Shown one piece after another: positions 1 through 6,959 of a stretch of DNA of 8,051 bases (positions are counted from its first letter, which is position 1; each line of letters begins with the position of its first letter). The notes under the pieces were generated by a model. It was not told where the DNA came from. It did not search any database and saw nothing but the letters and a program-made list of their open reading frames with translations. This stretch comes from Solirubrobacteraceae bacterium (lineage in GTDB: Bacteria; Actinomycetota; Thermoleophilia; Solirubrobacterales; Solirubrobacteraceae). The stretch covers positions 1 through 8,051 of the forward strand of contig JAICUS010000261.1 of the NCBI GenBank assembly GCA_025935735.1, read 5' to 3'. The position numbers were made by a program, and so were the translations under genes.

Positions 1-1005
<1,005 letters not shown>

Positions 1006-1038
1006 GGGCAGTCTCCTCGTCTCATGCGGTTCCACGGC

Positions 1039-2154
1039 TCAGCCGCCTGCCTTCTCGGGGCGGGTGCCGAGCGTCACGGTCAGGGTACGCCGGTTGCCGC
1101 CCCGGATCACGGTCACTCTGGCCTGCTGGCCGGGCCGGTGCGCCGCCACGGCGGCCGACACGTCGTCGGACGACGAGATCGGCCGGTTGTCGATGGCCAC
1201 GATCTTGTCGTCCTGGCGGAGCCCCGCCTTCTGTGCCGGGCCGCCCGGGACGACGCCGGTCACGGTCGCGCCGGACTGGTTGTCGGTGGTGGCGTTGCTC
1301 ACGCCCAGGAACGCGCGCTCGACCTTGCGGCCGCTCTGGATCTGCGGCACGACCTGCTTGATCGTCTCCACCGGGACGGCGAAGCCGACGCCGGCGTTGG
1401 AGTCGCCGCTCTCGGTCTTGATCTGCGAGTTGACGCCGATCACCCGGCCCTTGGCGTCCAGCAGCGGGCCGCCGGAGTTGCCGGGGTTGATCGCCGCGTC
1501 CGTCTGGATGGCGTTGGAGATCGGGAAGCCGTTGGGCGACTGGATGGTGCGGCCCAGCGACGAGACGACGCCCACGGTGACCGTGCCCGCGAGGCCGAAC
1601 GGCGAGCCGATGGCGATCGCCTGGTCGCCCGGCGCGATCGCGTTCGAGTCGCCCAGCGTGAGCGGCCTCAGGCCGCCCGCCACCCGCGACGGGTCGATCT
1701 TGAGCACCGCCAGGTCGCTCGACGGGTCCTTGCCCACGAGCCGGGCGCTGATCGGCGTCTGGTCGGAGCCGACGCGCACGGAGAAGGTGTCGAAGCCCTC
1801 GACCACGTGGTCGTTGGTCACGATGTGGCCCTGGGCGTCGTAGACGAAGCCGGAGCCGGTGGCCGCCTGCCCGCCGGCGAGGCCGCCGCCGCTGGAGGTG
1901 GACTCGACGAAGACCACGCCGGGGGAGACCCGGCGGTAGATCTCGGAGACGTTGGTCGGCTGGGTGTTGACGACCTTGGCGCCGCCGGCGGGCGGCGCGG
2001 CGCCCGGCCCCGTCGAGGTGACGACGGTGGTCTGGCCGCCGTCGCCGATGACGCCCGCGATGGCGAGCACGCCGACGACCAGGCCCACGGAGACGGCGCC
2101 GCCGAGGAAGGAGACGAGGGACCGCATGCCACCCATGATGAGCGACGTCGTCAA
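1039..2154 (-). CDS. HtrA/DegP-like S1C serine protease with PDZ domain, membrane-anchored
   Basis: This is an extracytoplasmic HtrA-type protease that degrades or senses misfolded envelope proteins. Numbering from the TTG at 2154 gives 371 residues. There is a short cytoplasmic N-terminus, one membrane helix (about 13-36), and a Gly/Pro/Ser/Thr-rich linker (about 38-65). A chymotrypsin-like domain follows with all three catalytic residues: His116 in TNDHVV, Asp147 in SSDLAVLKI and Ser227 in GNSGGPLL. One PDZ domain (about 275-365) contains the FLGV entry, the GGPAQKAGL repeat and the DKIVAID strand. The length fits actinobacterial membrane HtrA proteins such as PepD. The TTG is the first possible start after an in-frame stop. 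An AGGAG lies only 3 nt before it, which is short. ATG at 2136 (residue 7) is an alternative but has no Shine-Dalgarno. The gene is divergent from a two-component system and followed by the MoxR gene. Regulation by that system is inferred from the mprAB-pepD precedent. Confidence 0.95.
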   Translation of the reverse strand: MTTSLIMGGMRSLVSFLGGAVSVGLVVGVLAIAGVIGDGGQTTVVTSTGPGAAPPAGGAKVVNTQPTNVSEIYRRVSPGVVFVESTSSGGGLAGGQAATGSGFVYDAQGHIVTNDHVVEGFDTFSVRVGSDQTPISARLVGKDPSSDLAVLKIDPSRVAGGLRPLTLGDSNAIAPGDQAIAIGSPFGLAGTVTVGVVSSLGRTIQSPNGFPISNAIQTDAAINPGNSGGPLLDAKGRVIGVNSQIKTESGDSNAGVGFAVPVETIKQVVPQIQSGRKVERAFLGVSNATTDNQSGATVTGVVPGGPAQKAGLRQDDKIVAIDNRPISSSDDVSAAVAAHRPGQQARVTVIRGGNRRTLTVTLGTRPEKAGG

Positions 2155-2243
2155 CTTCTCCTGAAGCGAGTCTCACGGAACGCTAAAGAGCCCTGCGCTC
2201 TTCGGAGATCCTTATGTTTGGACCTGATGCTTCGGGCGGAGCC
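2155..2243. promoter_or_regulatory. Divergent promoter region between protease and response regulator, with a 6-bp dyad
   Basis: This gap must hold the promoters for both divergent units. It contains a perfect inverted repeat AAGAGC-CCTGC-GCTCTT (2186-2202), a possible operator or response-regulator site. A plus-strand TATGTT (2213-2218) matches four of six bases of a -10 hexamer and would give a leader of roughly 20 nt to the ATG at 2244, but no good -35 is visible. A competing reading is that GGAG (2204-2207) is the ribosome binding site for an ATG at 2214. No convincing -10/-35 pair was seen for the protease direction. Confidence 0.5.
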
Positions 2244-2921
2244 ATGACGCGCGTGCTGATCGTCGACGACGAGCCGGCGGTCCGGGCCGCGCTCGACCGG
2301 GCGCTGCGCCTGGACCGCTACGAGATCGAGCTGGCCGGCGACGGCCGCGAGGCGCTCGACCGGCTGGCCGAGACGCGCCACGACGCGGTGGTGCTCGACG
2401 TGATGATGCCGGGGATCGACGGCCTGGAGGTCTGCCGGCGCCTGCGCGAGGCGGGCGACCGCACGCCGGTGCTCATGCTGACCGCGCGCGACGCCGTGGA
2501 CGACCGCGTGGCCGGCCTGGACGCCGGCGCCGACGACTACCTGGTCAAGCCGTTCGCGCTGAAGGAGCTCAAGGCGCGGCTGCGGGCGCTGCTGCGGCGG
2601 GCCGAGCCGCCGCCGGGGGCCGAGGCCGTGCTGCGCTTCGCCGACCTGACGCTGGACCGGGCGGCCTGGGAGGTGCGCCGCGGCAGCCGCCCGCTGACCC
2701 TGTCGCGCACGGAGTTCCAGCTGCTGGCCATGTTCCTGGAGCACCCGCGCCAGGTGCTCACCCGCTCCCAGATCTTCGAGCGCGTGTGGGGCTACGACTT
2801 CGGCTCGAGCTCCAACTCGCTCGGGGTGTACATGGGCTACCTGCGACGCAAGACCGAGGAGGGCGGCGAGCCGCGCCTGCTGCACACCGTGCGGGGCGTG
2901 GGCTACGTGCTGCGGGATTAG
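2244..2921 (+). CDS. OmpR/PhoB-family response regulator (MprA-like)
   Basis: This is a DNA-binding response regulator, phosphorylated by the partner kinase encoded directly downstream. From ATG 2244 it has 225 residues. The receiver domain (about 1-118) shows the acidic pair Asp8-Asp9, the phospho-acceptor Asp52 in VVLDVMMP, Thr80 in MLTAR and Lys102 in LVKPF. A linker leads to a C-terminal OmpR-type winged helix (about 130-225) with [11 protein letters not shown], the recognition-helix region around VYMGYLRRK and the wing RGVGYVL. I chose 2244 because family members start immediately before the first beta strand. An in-frame ATG at 2214 would add ten unstructured-looking residues, yet it has the better ribosome binding site (GGAG, 6 nt spacing). 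The GGAG before 2244 is only 2 nt away. The stop is 2 nt before the kinase ATG, so the pair is surely one operon. It may autoregulate and control the divergent protease, by analogy with MprA. Confidence 0.96.
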   Translation: MTRVLIVDDEPAVRAALDRALRLDRYEIELAGDGREALDRLAETRHDAVVLDVMMPGIDGLEVCRRLREAGDRTPVLMLTARDAVDDRVAGLDAGADDYLVKPFALKELKARLRALLRRAEPPPGAEAVLRFADLTLDRAAWEVRRGSRPLTLSRTEFQLLAMFLEHPRQVLTRSQIFERVWGYDFGSSSNSLGVYMGYLRRKTEEGGEPRLLHTVRGVGYVLRD

Positions 2922-2923
2922 CG

Positions 2924-4294
2924 ATGCCCCTGCGTCGTCGCCTGATGCTCGCCGCCGCCGCCGCGGTCGCCGTGGCGGTCGCGCTGGCCGCCGTGGTGGC
3001 CTACGTCGCCGTGCGCGACGAGCTGCGCTCGCAGGTCGACGATGCGCTCAACCAGCAGCTCGCGCAGCGCGGCGGCCCGCCGCCGTTCCGGCGCTTCGGC
3101 GTCGGGCGCGGCTTCGGCCTGCTGCCGGCGCGGCTCGGCGGGCCGACCCCGTACATGCAGCTGATCGGCCCGGACGGCGAGGTGGTCGTGTTCGGCGTCG
3201 AGCGGGTCCCGTTGCCGGTCAGCGGTCAGGCACGCACGGTGGCCGACGGGCAGGCGGGCGCATTCCTGTCCGACGCGCGCGCGGGCGGCACCGACGTGCG
3301 GGTGCTCACCGCGCCGCTGCCCGACGGGGGTGCCGTGCAGTTCGGGCGCTCGCTGGCCAGCGTCGACGCCGTGCTCGATCGCCTGCGGCTGATCCTGCTG
3401 CTGGTCTGCCTGGGCGGCGTGGCGGTCGCGGTGGCGCTGGGGCGGCTGGTGTCACGCCGCGTGGTCGCGCCGATCGTCGCCGTCACCGAGGCGGCGCGCC
3501 ACATCGCGGCCACGGAGGACCTGGGACGGCGGATCGCGGTCACCAGCCAGGACGAGGTGGGCGAGCTGGCCGCGCACTTCAACGCGATGCTCGACACGCT
3601 GGAGCGCTCGATCGCCGCGCAGCGCCAGCTCGTGGCCGACGCGTCGCACGAGCTGCGCACGCCGATCACCAGCCTGCGCACGAACATCGAGGTGCTGGCC
3701 GACGCCGAGGCGCTGCCGCGCGAGGAGCGCGCCCGGCTGCTCACCGACGTGGAGGAGCAGATCACCGAGCTGGGGATGCTCGTCGCCGACCTGATCGAGC
3801 TCGCCCGCGGCGACCAGCCGCGGCGCGACACCGAGGACGTGCGCCTGGACGAGCTGGTGGGCGAGGCGGTGGCCCGCGCGCGCCGGCACGCGCCGTCCGT
3901 GCGCTTCGCGGTGTCGCTGGAGCCCGCGGTCGTCGACGGCGCGCGCGACCGCCTGGCCCGGGCGGTGAACAACCTGCTCGACAACGCGGCCAAGCACTCG
4001 CCGCCCGGCGGGGTCGTCGAGGTCGAGGCCGGGCCGGCGGGCGTGCGCGTGCGCGACCACGGCGCGGGCGTGGCCGAGCAGGACATCCCGCACCTGTTCG
4101 ACCGCTTCTACCGCGGCGTCTCCGCCCGTGGGCACCCCGGCTCGGGCCTGGGGCTGGCCATCGTCCGCCAGGTGGCCGAGCAGCACCACGGCAGCGTGCG
4201 CGCGGTCAACGCGCCGGGCGGCGGCGCGGAGTTCACGCTCTCGCTCCCGGCGATCGCGCCGTCGGACGAGCAGCTGGGGGCTACGCGCGCCTAG
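2924..4294 (+). CDS. Sensor histidine kinase with HAMP domain (MprB/BaeS-like)
   Basis: This is a membrane sensor kinase that autophosphorylates on histidine and passes the phosphate to the upstream response regulator. It has 456 residues from ATG 2924, which begins MPLRRR. Transmembrane helix 1 (about 8-30) is followed by an extracytoplasmic sensor of about 120 residues and then helix 2 (about 156-177). A HAMP domain (about 178-231) comes next. The HisKA domain has the phospho-acceptor His242 in SHELRTP. The ATPase domain has an N-box NNLLDN (349-354), Asp378 in DHGAGV, an F-box FDRFYR and a glycine loop GSGLGL (406-411). All catalytic boxes are intact. The reading frame is open further upstream, but those codons overlap the regulator gene and do not resemble the family. 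The start is probably used by translational coupling, since the upstream stop is 2 nt away and only a weak GGGA precedes it. The stop codon falls at the edge of the 164-bp inverted-repeat structure. The stimulus is unknown. Confidence 0.96.
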   Translation: MPLRRRLMLAAAAAVAVAVALAAVVAYVAVRDELRSQVDDALNQQLAQRGGPPPFRRFGVGRGFGLLPARLGGPTPYMQLIGPDGEVVVFGVERVPLPVSGQARTVADGQAGAFLSDARAGGTDVRVLTAPLPDGGAVQFGRSLASVDAVLDRLRLILLLVCLGGVAVAVALGRLVSRRVVAPIVAVTEAARHIAATEDLGRRIAVTSQDEVGELAAHFNAMLDTLERSIAAQRQLVADASHELRTPITSLRTNIEVLADAEALPREERARLLTDVEEQITELGMLVADLIELARGDQPRRDTEDVRLDELVGEAVARARRHAPSVRFAVSLEPAVVDGARDRLARAVNNLLDNAAKHSPPGGVVEVEAGPAGVRVRDHGAGVAEQDIPHLFDRFYRGVSARGHPGSGLGLAIVRQVAEQHHGSVRAVNAPGGGAEFTLSLPAIAPSDEQLGATRA

Positions 4295-4456
4295 TGGTTC
4301 CGTCCGAAATCACGACGCATTCCGGCGGGCCCCGCCCGCCGCTGCCGGGCGGCGGCCACCGCACACGTACCACCAGTATGCGAGCGGATGGCCGCCGCGG
4401 GCAGCGACGACCGTTGCCGCCGCCGGTTATGCGCCGTACTTCCGAACGGAACCACT
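4293..4456. repeat. 164-bp near-palindromic inverted-repeat element at a convergent gene junction
   Basis: The ends are perfect 11-bp inverted repeats: AGTGGTTCCGT at 4293-4303 and ACGGAACCACT at 4446-4456. The pairing continues imperfectly inward. Over the first 28 positions 23 match, and after a one-base gap CCGGCGG (left, 4322-4328) matches again. A second inner pair is CGCTGCC plus GCGGCGGCCA (4340-4358) against TGGCCGCCGC plus GGCAGCG (4389-4406), 17 paired bases around a small internal loop. The central loop is about 30 nt. The kinase stop codon overlaps the left end, and the gpsA stop and last nine or ten codons lie inside the right arm. It carries no ORF of its own that I believe. It could be a MITE-like element, a long terminator-type hairpin or a processed RNA structure. 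No clear target-site duplication is visible. Confidence 0.7.
4323..4341 (+). terminator. Strong G+C hairpin, possible terminator of the two-component operon
   Basis: An 8-bp perfect stem, CGGCGGGC paired with GCCCGCCG around a CCC loop, lies 28 nt after the kinase stop. No T-tract follows, so it is not a classical intrinsic terminator. Actinobacterial terminators often lack one. It competes with the larger fold of the surrounding 164-bp inverted repeat, so only one of the two structures can form at a time. Confidence 0.35.
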
Positions 4457-5557
4457 GAGCGCTTCGCCGGTCAGTGCGGCGCGGCGGCGGGCGCCGAAGC
4501 GCACGCGGGTCCAGGCGCGGCGCCACAGCGGCTCCTCGCGCGGGGGCGGCGGGACCGTCGCGCGGACGCGTGCGACCCACTCGTCCAGAGGCAGCTCACC
4601 GGAGATCAGCCGCGACAGCGCCGTGGTCACCGGCGCCTCGATGTGCGCGCGGCGCAGGGCGCGCTCCAGCAGCGGGACGACGTCCAGCGACTCGACGGCC
4701 TGGCCGATGCGGGCGGGGATCTCGGCGGCCGGGACGCCGCGGGCGAGCAGCTCGCCGGCGCGGCGGTTGCGGCTCTGCGGCGCCAGCGCCGTGCCGACCA
4801 GGTCGCCGGTCCCGGCCAGCCCGATCATCGACTCGGGCTTCGCGCCCTGGCGCTCGGCGTAGCGCCAGACCTCGGTGAAGATGTGCCCGGCGGCGGCGCC
4901 GGCCGCGTTCAGGCCCTGCGACTCCGTCGCGCCCGCGGCCAGCGCGGCGGCGTTCTTGGCGATCCCGGAGAGCTCGACGCCGACCGGGTCGTTGGACTGC
5001 TCGCACACCACGCCGGCGCGCATGAACACGTTGGCGATCGTGGCGGCCAGCCGGGCGTCGGTGGACGCGGCGACCAGCCCGGCGCCCTCGGTGACCATCT
5101 CGCGCGCGTGCGCGGGGCCGCCGATGCAGGCCACGCGCTGCACGCCGAAGGCCACGTTGAGCAGCGCCGTGGGCGCGATGCCGTCCGGCGGCGCGAGGCC
5201 CTTGGCCATCGAGATCACCGGCGTGCGCCCGGGCAGCCCGGTGGCCGTGAGATTGGCGATCACCTCGGCGATCCCGTGCGACGGCACGCCGAGGAACACG
5301 TAGTCCGCGCGGGACAGCCCGGCAGACATGGGCTCGACCCGCAGCTCGCGCGGCAGCGCGACGTCGGCCAGGTACTCCCGGTTCTCCCGCTCGGCGTCCA
5401 GCCGCGTCGCCTGCTCGGGCGTCCGCGTCTGCAGCGTCGTCCGGAACCCCCCGCGGGCCAGCAGCACCGCCACCGCCGTGCCGAACGAGCCCGCCCCCAG
5501 CACGACCGCCCGGCGCGAGCCGGGGGTGGGCAGGGGAAGTGGGCGCCGCAACGGCAT
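4427..5557 (-). CDS. gpsA: NAD(P)+-dependent glycerol-3-phosphate dehydrogenase
   Basis: GpsA reduces dihydroxyacetone phosphate to sn-glycerol-3-phosphate, the backbone precursor for phospholipids, in the cytoplasm. From ATG 5557 it has 376 residues. The N-terminal Rossmann motif is GAGSFGTA (21-28), followed by FLGVPSHGI and a MAKGLAP segment. GGPAHAREM matches the place of the GPSFA/GPNHA motif. The C-terminal helical domain has the catalytic Lys201 in GIAKNAAAL, GTGDLVGT (249-256) and SRNRRAG (262-268). The family is usually about 330-340 residues. Here there are about 16 extra N-terminal residues and about 42 C-terminal ones, a proline-rich then Arg/Trp-rich tail whose end is encoded inside the inverted repeat. 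ATG 5557 is preferred over TTG 5563 because AGGG (5564-5567) lies 6 nt upstream of it. It starts 17 nt after the glycerate kinase stop, so the two are likely one operon. Confidence 0.94.
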   Translation of the reverse strand: MPLRRPLPLPTPGSRRAVVLGAGSFGTAVAVLLARGGFRTTLQTRTPEQATRLDAERENREYLADVALPRELRVEPMSAGLSRADYVFLGVPSHGIAEVIANLTATGLPGRTPVISMAKGLAPPDGIAPTALLNVAFGVQRVACIGGPAHAREMVTEGAGLVAASTDARLAATIANVFMRAGVVCEQSNDPVGVELSGIAKNAAALAAGATESQGLNAAGAAAGHIFTEVWRYAERQGAKPESMIGLAGTGDLVGTALAPQSRNRRAGELLARGVPAAEIPARIGQAVESLDVVPLLERALRRAHIEAPVTTALSRLISGELPLDEWVARVRATVPPPPREEPLWRRAWTRVRFGARRRAALTGEALSGSVRKYGA

Positions 5558-5574
5558 GGCCAACCCTACCCCGG

Positions 5575-6582
5575 CTACGCGCGCTGGTCACGCAGGGCGG
5601 CGCCGAGCACCTCGCCCGCCGCCTCCAGCTCCTGCAGCGTGCTCGCCTCCTGAACGAGCTGGAGGTCGATGATCCGCTTGCCGAACGGGTCGAGCTCGTC
5701 GCGGCCGACGATCGCGTGCAGGGGGACGCCGGCCTGGCGGGCGCGGGTGCCGATCTCGCCCACGAGCTTGCCCTGGAGCGTCTGCTCGTCGAGCTTGCCC
5801 TCGCCGGTGACCACGGCCCGGCTCGCCCGCATGCGCGCGTCGAAGTCCAGCGCGTCCAGGACGAACGGCGCGCCCGGCTCCAGCGTCGCGCCGAGCGCCG
5901 CCCACAGCCCACCGGAGATGCCGCCGGCGCTGGCCGTCATCGGCACGCCGCGGGGATCGCGCGGGAATGCCGCGGCCTGCTCGTTCAGCCGCGCGGTCAG
6001 GCGCTCGACCATCGCGGGATCGGCGCCCTTCTGCGGCCCGAACACCCGCGCCGCCTCCTCGAATGCGACGCGCACGTCGCACAGCACCACGAGCCGCGCG
6101 CCGTGCAGCCCGCCCGCCTCCTGGATGGCCTCGACCGCGCCGGTCCCGCCGTCCATGGTGGCCGAGCCGCCCACCGCCACCAGCACCACCTGGGCGCCCG
6201 CCTCGACGGCGGCCACGATCAGCTCGCCGGTGCCGCGCGAGGAGGCCGCCCACGGGTCGAGCTCGTCCTCGGTCAGCAGGGCGAGCCCGCTGGCCGCGGC
6301 CGTCTCCACCAGCGCCGTGCCGCCGTCCTCCAGCAGCGCGAAGCTCGCCTTGACCGGCCGCCCGAGCGGGTCGGACGCCTCTACGCCCACCAGCTCGCCG
6401 CCGAGCTGCACCAGCAGCGCGTCCAGCGTCCCCTCGCCGCCGTCGGCCACCGGGCACAGGTCGGGCGGCATCAGCCCGGCCCGCTCGAGCCCGCGGCCGA
6501 TCGCCCCCGCCACCTTGGCCGCCGAGAAGGTGCCCTTGAACGAGTCCGGAGCGACCAGGACGGGGCGCTCGCGCACGACCAT
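5575..6582 (-). CDS. Glycerate kinase (GlxK/GarK type)
   Basis: This family phosphorylates D-glycerate with ATP, most members giving 2-phosphoglycerate, and so feeds glycerate from glyoxylate or sugar-acid breakdown into glycolysis. From ATG 6582 it has 335 residues. Conserved blocks are APDSFKGT (11-18), VADGGEGT (45-52), GGSATMDGG (138-146), FGPQKGA (181-187), the glycine-rich SAGGISGG segment and TGEGKLD (259-265). The block before FGPQKGA looks a few residues shorter than the usual form, and Met143 stands where Asn or Thr is common. Neither clearly breaks the enzyme. ATG 6582 has AGGA (6591-6594) 8 nt upstream and puts the first strand where the family has it. GTG 6603 and ATG 6591 are further upstream in frame, without Shine-Dalgarno support. 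It is the first gene of a two-gene unit with gpsA and is divergent from an HxlR regulator, which could control it. Confidence 0.93.
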   Translation of the reverse strand: MVVRERPVLVAPDSFKGTFSAAKVAGAIGRGLERAGLMPPDLCPVADGGEGTLDALLVQLGGELVGVEASDPLGRPVKASFALLEDGGTALVETAAASGLALLTEDELDPWAASSRGTGELIVAAVEAGAQVVLVAVGGSATMDGGTGAVEAIQEAGGLHGARLVVLCDVRVAFEEAARVFGPQKGADPAMVERLTARLNEQAAAFPRDPRGVPMTASAGGISGGLWAALGATLEPGAPFVLDALDFDARMRASRAVVTGEGKLDEQTLQGKLVGEIGTRARQAGVPLHAIVGRDELDPFGKRIIDLQLVQEASTLQELEAAGEVLGAALRDQRA

Positions 6583-6617
6583 GCGCGGCATCCTGACACG
6601 CACCCGCTCGCGGGGCC
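6583..6617. promoter_or_regulatory. Very short divergent intergenic region, glycerate kinase / HxlR regulator
   Basis: Only about 35 bp separate the chosen start codons (14 bp or 47 bp with the alternative starts). A plus-strand CTGACA (6593-6598) matches five of six bases of a -35 hexamer, but no acceptable -10 lies 16-18 bp away. Promoters must therefore overlap coding sequence, or the transcripts are leaderless. An HxlR dimer bound here would cover both starts. Confidence 0.35.
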
Positions 6618-6938
6618 ATGTCTGGAGCGATGGCGGTCGAAGACATCCCGCTCGACGGGCTGCAGCGCGCTGTCGGCGTGCTGTCGGCCAAGTGGAGCGT
6701 CACCGTGCTGGCGGAGCTGGCCGAGGGCACGCACCGCTTCAACGAGCTGCTGCGCCACATCGATGGGATCTCCCGCCGGATGCTGGCGGTCACCCTGCGC
6801 CGGCTGGAGGAGCACGGGCTCGTCGAGCGGCGCGTCTACGCGAGCGTGCCCGCCCGGGTCGAGTACGACCTGTCAGAGCGCGGCGAGGAGCTGCTGGCCG
6901 CGCTCGCGCCGCTGGCCGGCTGGGGCCGCGGCCTCTAG
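6618..6938 (+). CDS. HxlR-family winged-helix transcriptional regulator
   Basis: HxlR proteins are small dimeric winged-helix DNA-binding regulators, often acting on a divergent neighbour. This one has 106 residues, about the family's size. The family pattern is clear: AKWSVTVLAEL (first helix with the conserved Trp), GTHRFNELLRHI, GISRRMLAVTLRRLEEHGLVERR (recognition helix), the wing VPARVEYDLSERG and the terminal LAGW. There is no cysteine anywhere, so the N-terminal redox cysteine of some HxlR sensors is absent and the signal must differ. Starts at 6618 and 6630 are both possible. The GGAG at 6624-6627 is only 2 nt before the second, and the first has no ribosome binding site. It is divergent from the glycerate kinase-gpsA pair, its most likely target, and its stop lies 21 nt from the stop of the convergent ligase gene. 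Confidence 0.9.
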   Translation: MSGAMAVEDIPLDGLQRAVGVLSAKWSVTVLAELAEGTHRFNELLRHIDGISRRMLAVTLRRLEEHGLVERRVYASVPARVEYDLSERGEELLAALAPLAGWGRGL

Positions 6939-6959
6939 GGTGGGCCCCCGAGCGATCTC

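Noticed and set aside
2149..2154. TTGACG on the minus strand, considered as a -35 hexamer.
   Set aside because: It begins with the proposed TTG start codon of the protease, and no -10 lies at a suitable distance.
2786..2923. A 46-codon N-terminal extension of the histidine kinase.
   Set aside because: It overlaps the end of the response regulator in another frame and has Arg/Gly-rich sequence unlike the family. ATG 2924 directly precedes the first membrane helix.
2949..2966. Run of GCC triplets at the start of the kinase gene, considered as a short tandem repeat.
   Set aside because: It simply encodes an alanine-rich membrane helix with the preferred codon.
6924..6933. 10-bp palindrome GGCCGCGGCC near the end of the HxlR gene, considered as a terminator.
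   Set aside because: It has no loop-stem geometry typical of a terminator, no T-tract, lies within codons, and such G/C palindromes are expected by chance here.
6939..6959. GGGCCC-containing gap between the convergent HxlR and ligase genes, considered as a bidirectional terminator.
   Set aside because: It is only 21 bp, the stem is very short, and there is no T-tract on either strand.
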